Shown here piece after piece: positions 6,208 through 9,393 of a DNA stretch of 9,393 nucleotides. This DNA is from QALR01 sp964466625. Lineage in GTDB: Bacteria; Bacillota; Clostridia; Oscillospirales; CAG-272. The notes beneath the pieces were generated by a model. The model was not told where the DNA came from and searched no databases. It saw only the letters and a program-made list of their open reading frames with translations. The translations under genes were made by a program, and so were the position numbers. Position 1 is the first letter of the stretch. Every line of letters begins with the position of its first letter. The stretch spans positions 1-9,393 of the forward strand of contig CAYXQF010000077.1 in NCBI GenBank assembly GCA_964466625.1, given 5' to 3'.

Positions 6208-7160
6208 TTTCGTCCGTCAAAAACGGTTTCTGTCGGCACGGGAACACTTTCCGTCACTTGCATAAGAATGCGAGCGGCGGAATTCTTTTTGAGCATTTCC
6301 GAGCTATTCAGGATCAGTCTGTGAGCAAGAACGGGCAATACCGCTTTTTTGATGTCATCGGGCAAAACGTAAGCGCGCGCTGCCGTCATCGCAAAGCCTT
6401 TCGCCACCATCAAAAGCGCAAGCGCCGCACGAGGTCCTGCACCAAGGATCACGCCCGGCATTTCGCGCGTTCTTTCCACAAGTGCTGTGATATATTCCAA
6501 AAGATCGTCATGGCAATAAATTTTCGCGGTTTCGTCCATTGCCGCCAAAACGTCAGCAAGCGTCACCACAGGCGCATTACCGACGACACCTCTCTTTTCA
6601 CCAAAACGGCGAAGGATCTCCACACCACTTTTGAAATCCGGATATCCTACTGCAGTCTTGATCAAAAAACGGTCAAGCTGTGCTTCGGGAAGCGGATACG
6701 TACCCATGCTTTCCAGCGGATTTTGGGTAGCGATCACCATAAAGGGCGCCTCCAGCGCATACGTTTTTCCGTCGATCGTCACGGTGCGCTCTTCCATACA
6801 TTCGAGAAGTCCTGCTTGCGTTTTCGGCGTGGCACGGTTGATCTCGTCCGCCAAAAGAACGTTTGCGAAGATCGGACCGCGCAAAAATTCAAACTCGGAG
6901 TGTTTCATGTTAAAATAATTGATACCCGTCACGTCAGAAGGAAGCAGATCGGGGGTAAACTGAATCCGCTTGAAAGCTCCGTCGATGCTTGCCGCCAAAG
7001 CGCGCGCGATCATCGTCTTACCCGTGCCGGGAACGTCCTCGATCAAAATATGACCGCCGCAAAAAAGGGTGATGATCACAAGATCAAGAATTTCGTCCTT
7101 ACCCGTGATGGTTTTTTTCATATTTTCTTTTATCGCTTGATAGGTGGCAAATGCCCGCAT
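6204..7160 (-). CDS. MoxR-family AAA+ ATPase
   Basis: This 318-residue cytoplasmic ATPase belongs to the MoxR branch of AAA+ proteins, chaperone-like machines that remodel or activate partner complexes using ATP. Walker A is EDVPGTGKT (41-49), Walker B is VLLADEINR (101-109), sensor 1 is in IATQNP (143-148), EAQLDRF follows at 159-165, and sensor 2 is in LGAGPRAALAL (239-249). The C-terminal helical lid (about 218-300) is present, so the protein looks complete. I preferred ATG 7160 because GGAGG lies 8 bases upstream; the in-frame ATG at 7166 would leave only 2 bases and adds two residues. It is the first gene of a MoxR-DUF58-DUF4129 operon and its stop overlaps the DUF58 start. Confidence 0.94.
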   Translation of the reverse strand: MRAFATYQAIKENMKKTITGKDEILDLVIITLFCGGHILIEDVPGTGKTMIARALAASIDGAFKRIQFTPDLLPSDVTGINYFNMKHSEFEFLRGPIFANVLLADEINRATPKTQAGLLECMEERTVTIDGKTYALEAPFMVIATQNPLESMGTYPLPEAQLDRFLIKTAVGYPDFKSGVEILRRFGEKRGVVGNAPVVTLADVLAAMDETAKIYCHDDLLEYITALVERTREMPGVILGAGPRAALALLMVAKGFAMTAARAYVLPDDIKKAVLPVLAHRLILNSSEMLKKNSAARILMQVTESVPVPTETVFDGRK

Positions 7161-7193
7161 CTTCATTTCCTCCGCAATCGTTTTATCATTTTT

Positions 7194-7221
7194 ATTATAG
7201 CATAAGGAAAGATCCCGTCAG
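7194..7221 (-). promoter_or_regulatory. Putative promoter of the MoxR operon
   Basis: On the minus strand TATAAT (7199-7194) is preceded at 16 bases by CTGACG (7221-7216), a moderate match to TTGACA. The -35 element overlaps the stop of the phosphoesterase gene (7220-7218). No hairpin terminator separates the two genes, so readthrough from upstream may also feed this operon. Confidence 0.55.
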
Positions 7222-8144
7222 ATCTCCCTTGCGAGTCCATCTCGGCTGACAGTCGGCTGATCGCACGCCGTCGGCAGGGACGCAAGCCAATGCGTCGTGA
7301 CCACTTCAGGCGCGGACATATCAAAAGTCACGACACGGCCGCCGCGGCAAACGTCATCGTGATAGCTTCCCGAGGAAAGCTTTCCTGCATAGCCGAGCAA
7401 GATCCCGTCATAAATTCCGACGTGATTGATCGTGTGCGAATGTCCGAAAACAGCGATGCGAACGTCACCCATATCTTTGAGCGCACGGAAAAATCCCTTG
7501 TCATTTTTAAGAGAGGTCACCGCACCGACTTCATTCTCCAAGCCACACAAAACTTGCATTTTTTTCGTTTCAGCAAATGGGATATGAGAGCAGACAAGCG
7601 CAGGAACCGCAATGCCGCCGTTTTCTCTTTTTCTTTTGTCCGCTTCTTTTTGATACCAATTGATCTGCTTTTGTGTCACGCCTTCCCAGCCATTCTCATT
7701 GATATCCCCCGTATCCAAAGCATAGATCATGAAAACAACGCGATCAACTTCATTTGCATAAACGGGAAGCGCATAATTCATCGGGCGTGCCACTTCAAAA
7801 TTTTCATCGGAAGCATCAATGACTGCGTTATAGCATTCATCATACTGGGTATACATCGCATACGTTTCCTCTGTGAAAGGATCATGATTGCCGTTCACCG
7901 TCGCCCAAGGGATCGCATGTGCGGTCAAGGGCGAGATGAAATGCGCCCATGCTTCTCCCGGAATATGATTGTTCGTATCCATATCGCCGTCGATGATGAC
8001 GAGATCGGGCTTTGCTCGCCCCACCAGCGTTTCCAGCTCCGCACGCGCCTCTTCCCATTGTTCATGATTTTCACATTGCGGATCCGCCACGACCAAAATC
8101 GTGAATTTACCGTCTTTTCCGCATCGTAATTGCTTATTTTTCAT
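7218..8144 (-). CDS. Calcineurin-like metallophosphoesterase with D-P-Q first motif
   Basis: This 308-residue protein has the ordered metal-binding motifs of the calcineurin-like phosphoesterase fold: ADPQ (20-23), DGDMD (52-56), NGNHD (84-88), CSHIPF (185-190) and FGHSH (233-237). These hold a two-metal centre that hydrolyses phosphate esters. The first motif is D-P-Q instead of the usual D-x-H; a D-P-Q version is known in CPPED1-type phosphatases, so activity is likely retained with an altered metal site. The overall plan also recalls the DCR2/PAP29-type branch. There is no signal peptide, so it is probably cytoplasmic. ATG 8144 has AAGGAA 8 bases upstream. It lies 38 bases after the isomerase-like gene in the same direction, with no terminator between, and so is probably in one operon with it and the PHP gene. 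The substrate is not deducible; protein, nucleotide or sugar phosphates are all possible. Confidence 0.87.
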   Translation of the reverse strand: MKNKQLRCGKDGKFTILVVADPQCENHEQWEEARAELETLVGRAKPDLVIIDGDMDTNNHIPGEAWAHFISPLTAHAIPWATVNGNHDPFTEETYAMYTQYDECYNAVIDASDENFEVARPMNYALPVYANEVDRVVFMIYALDTGDINENGWEGVTQKQINWYQKEADKRKRENGGIAVPALVCSHIPFAETKKMQVLCGLENEVGAVTSLKNDKGFFRALKDMGDVRIAVFGHSHTINHVGIYDGILLGYAGKLSSGSYHDDVCRGGRVVTFDMSAPEVVTTHWLASLPTACDQPTVSRDGLAREI

Positions 8145-8182
8145 TTTTCTTATTCCTTTTTCAAAAAACGAAACGCTGATTT

Positions 8183-9082
8183 TTATTCTTCAAAGCAATC
8201 ATAAGCTTCCAAAATACATTTGCCGATCGCATATAAGAATTTCATCGCTTCCAAGCGAAGCGAAAGTGGTGCGCGCAAAAGTCGAGTATCTTTTTCAAAC
8301 GATCTTCTTTTGCTTTGCGGCAGGAAAATATTACCTGCTTCAAATGTGAAATATCCTTTATAATCAATCGCCAAAAGACCATGCATCAAAGAATCCAGAT
8401 TCAATGTTCCGAAAAATGGCGCCATATGAGAATCTTCATTTTCCATATTATCCTGCACGTGAAGAGCCATCACGTGGCTACCCAAAATCTTCAACGCCTC
8501 GTCTTGCGGCATATCCTGCATATTTCCGTGTCCGGTGTCCCACACAGCATGGAAAAGCGGGTGATCCACATACTCGATCATAGCAAGCAGATCCGGCGCA
8601 TTGTCGATCCAATAAAGATTATCCACGCACATCTTATTGAAATTTTCCACCAAAATATTTACACCGTATTTTTCAGCATGATGAAGCAACGGCATAAAAA
8701 ATTCTTTATTTTTTTCAAACGTTTCCTCTTTGCTAAGTCCCTGGATATAGCCCGAATGGACCACCAGACTTGGGATCTCCAACGCATGGCAAGCATCAAT
8801 GCAAGCGATCGTGTCAGCAATAAATGCCTCATTATCTTTGACGATCGGTTTGCCCATCGGCGCATGAGATTGCACGAAACGCACGCCGAGTAGGTCTGCT
8901 TTCTTGCGGATATTTTCAATATATTCAGTAGCATTTGCGCTATAGATTCCCGTTCTTCCGCTATAGTCCGAACCAAAATTATAGTCAAGATAGCGAAAAC
9001 CTGCCTCTCGAAGATATTCCATAGCAATTTCAAGAGAAGGAACGTAACCGCCCAAATCCCCTGTGGTTGTCGCAAGTTTCAT
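8183..9082 (-). CDS. Sugar phosphate isomerase/epimerase-like TIM barrel (AP endonuclease 2 / xylose isomerase-like superfamily)
   Basis: This 299-residue cytoplasmic protein has the single-domain barrel of the xylose isomerase-like superfamily, whose members isomerise, epimerise or dehydrate sugars and inosose-type compounds using a divalent metal. The expected ligands appear in order at strand ends: H73 (QSHAP), H109 (VVHSG), E146 (ILVENFN), D182 and H185 (VWDTGHGN), H208 (ALHVQDN) and E248 (FTFEAGN). Length is normal for the family. ATG 9082 begins the conserved start MKLATTTGDLGG; AAAGGA overlaps the preceding stop but lies 13 bases away, a rather long gap, and no nearer site is seen. The gene follows the PHP gene after 18 bases and precedes the phosphoesterase gene, pointing to a shared operon. 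Members vary widely in substrate, so the reaction is left open. Confidence 0.85.
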   Translation of the reverse strand: MKLATTTGDLGGYVPSLEIAMEYLREAGFRYLDYNFGSDYSGRTGIYSANATEYIENIRKKADLLGVRFVQSHAPMGKPIVKDNEAFIADTIACIDACHALEIPSLVVHSGYIQGLSKEETFEKNKEFFMPLLHHAEKYGVNILVENFNKMCVDNLYWIDNAPDLLAMIEYVDHPLFHAVWDTGHGNMQDMPQDEALKILGSHVMALHVQDNMENEDSHMAPFFGTLNLDSLMHGLLAIDYKGYFTFEAGNIFLPQSKRRSFEKDTRLLRAPLSLRLEAMKFLYAIGKCILEAYDCFEE

Positions 9083-9100
9083 AAAAGCAATACCGTCCTT

Positions 9101-9393
9101 TCATCGACAAATATCAGCAAGATCCTCATCGGTGATACCGAGAATTTCCGCAAGAATATCAGCATTTTCATAAAAATCATGCGCTTTATTGTCATGAGAA
9201 TCACTACCGAAAGTAAATTTACAGCCACATTCCTTTGCCAAAGTGAACATACGGATATGACAATCATTGGCAATATCTTCAGGCGTCATCCCCTTTGAAT
9301 ATGCCATATTAAGCTCAAAAGCAATTCCTTTTTCTGCCGTTTTATCAAAAAGATGTTTAAAGGTGTCATCAGAGATCATATTGATGAGAACAT
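9101..9393 (-). CDS. PHP-domain metal-dependent phosphoesterase, C-terminal part, cut by window edge
   Basis: The last 96 codons of a PHP-family protein are visible. The signature is FTFGSDSHD (GSDSH at 9208-9194), the C-terminal metal-binding Asp and His of PHP phosphoesterases such as histidinol phosphatase-type proteins. Just before it come FELNMAYSKG and the ECGCKFTFGSDSH strand, as in that fold; after it a short helical end follows. The frame stays open through the right edge (Val-Leu-Ile-Asn ahead of the first Met), so the ATG at 9379 is internal, not the start, and the first metal-binding motifs (HxH and others) lie outside. It is the most upstream visible gene of a run with the isomerase-like and phosphoesterase genes. 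Substrate unknown. Confidence 0.8.
   Translation of the reverse strand, partial: VLINMISDDTFKHLFDKTAEKGIAFELNMAYSKGMTPEDIANDCHIRMFTLAKECGCKFTFGSDSHDNKAHDFYENADILAEILGITDEDLADICR

Noticed and set aside
5991..7205. 404-codon open frame on the plus strand across the MoxR and DUF58 genes
   Set aside because: It is antisense to two clear conserved genes, its composition is rich in Arg, His and Lys as expected for a shadow frame, and it has no recognisable domain.
7242..7260. Direct repeat TCGGCTGA twice, 3 bases apart
   Set aside because: It lies within the coding end of the phosphoesterase gene, is only 8 bases long with two copies, and has no sign of function.
7290..8129. 279-codon plus-strand frame opposite the phosphoesterase
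   Set aside because: It is a shadow frame: the real gene on the other strand has all five metal motifs.
9101..9379. Complete small protein starting at ATG 9379
   Set aside because: The frame is open through the window edge and the visible part contains only the C-terminal PHP motif, so this is the end of a larger gene.

Overview
The window looks like chromosomal DNA from a low-to-mid GC Gram-positive bacterium, most likely an uncultured gut-type Clostridia (Bacillota). This is inferred from strong AGGAGG-type ribosome binding sites, near-consensus TTGACA-N17-TATAAT promoters, short rho-independent terminators, a CUT1 sugar ABC transporter without its own ATPase in view, and a DUF2284 protein. 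I see no rRNA, tRNA, CRISPR array, insertion sequence, phage gene or attachment site. All but one of the genes lie on the minus strand, and no gene-free stretch exceeds about 140 bases.

Reading along the minus strand (right to left), the window opens with three tightly spaced genes: the C-terminal end of a PHP-domain metal-dependent phosphoesterase (9393-9101), a sugar phosphate isomerase/epimerase-like TIM barrel (9082-8183) and a calcineurin-like metallophosphoesterase with a D-P-Q first motif (8144-7218). They look like one operon of metal-dependent enzymes, probably acting on a phosphorylated or carbohydrate-like compound. A second operon follows from a putative promoter at about 7221-7194: a MoxR AAA+ ATPase (7160-6204), a DUF58 protein (6207-5092) and a small two-helix membrane protein with a DUF4129-like tail (5095-4523). 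These genes are joined by 4-base ATGA overlaps. The transglutaminase core usually found beside or fused to DUF4129 is absent, and the DUF58 protein seems to have lost its metal-binding (MIDAS) residues.

The only plus-strand gene is a stand-alone, cysteine-rich DUF2284 protein (3936-4484) with its own promoter and terminator. It diverges from a GH39-like clan GH-A glycoside hydrolase gene (3801-2458) across a 134-base region holding two back-to-back strong promoters. The hydrolase lacks a signal peptide, so it probably acts in the cytoplasm on imported oligosaccharides or glycosides, and its gene ends in a clear terminator.

Immediately beyond, a further promoter drives a carbohydrate ABC transporter operon: MalF-type permease (2320-1427), MalG-type permease (1415-540) and a lipoprotein substrate-binding protein (543 to beyond the left edge). 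The hydrolase and transporter most likely form one import-then-hydrolyse unit. The transporter's ATPase is not in the window; it may be a shared MsmX-type ATPase encoded elsewhere.
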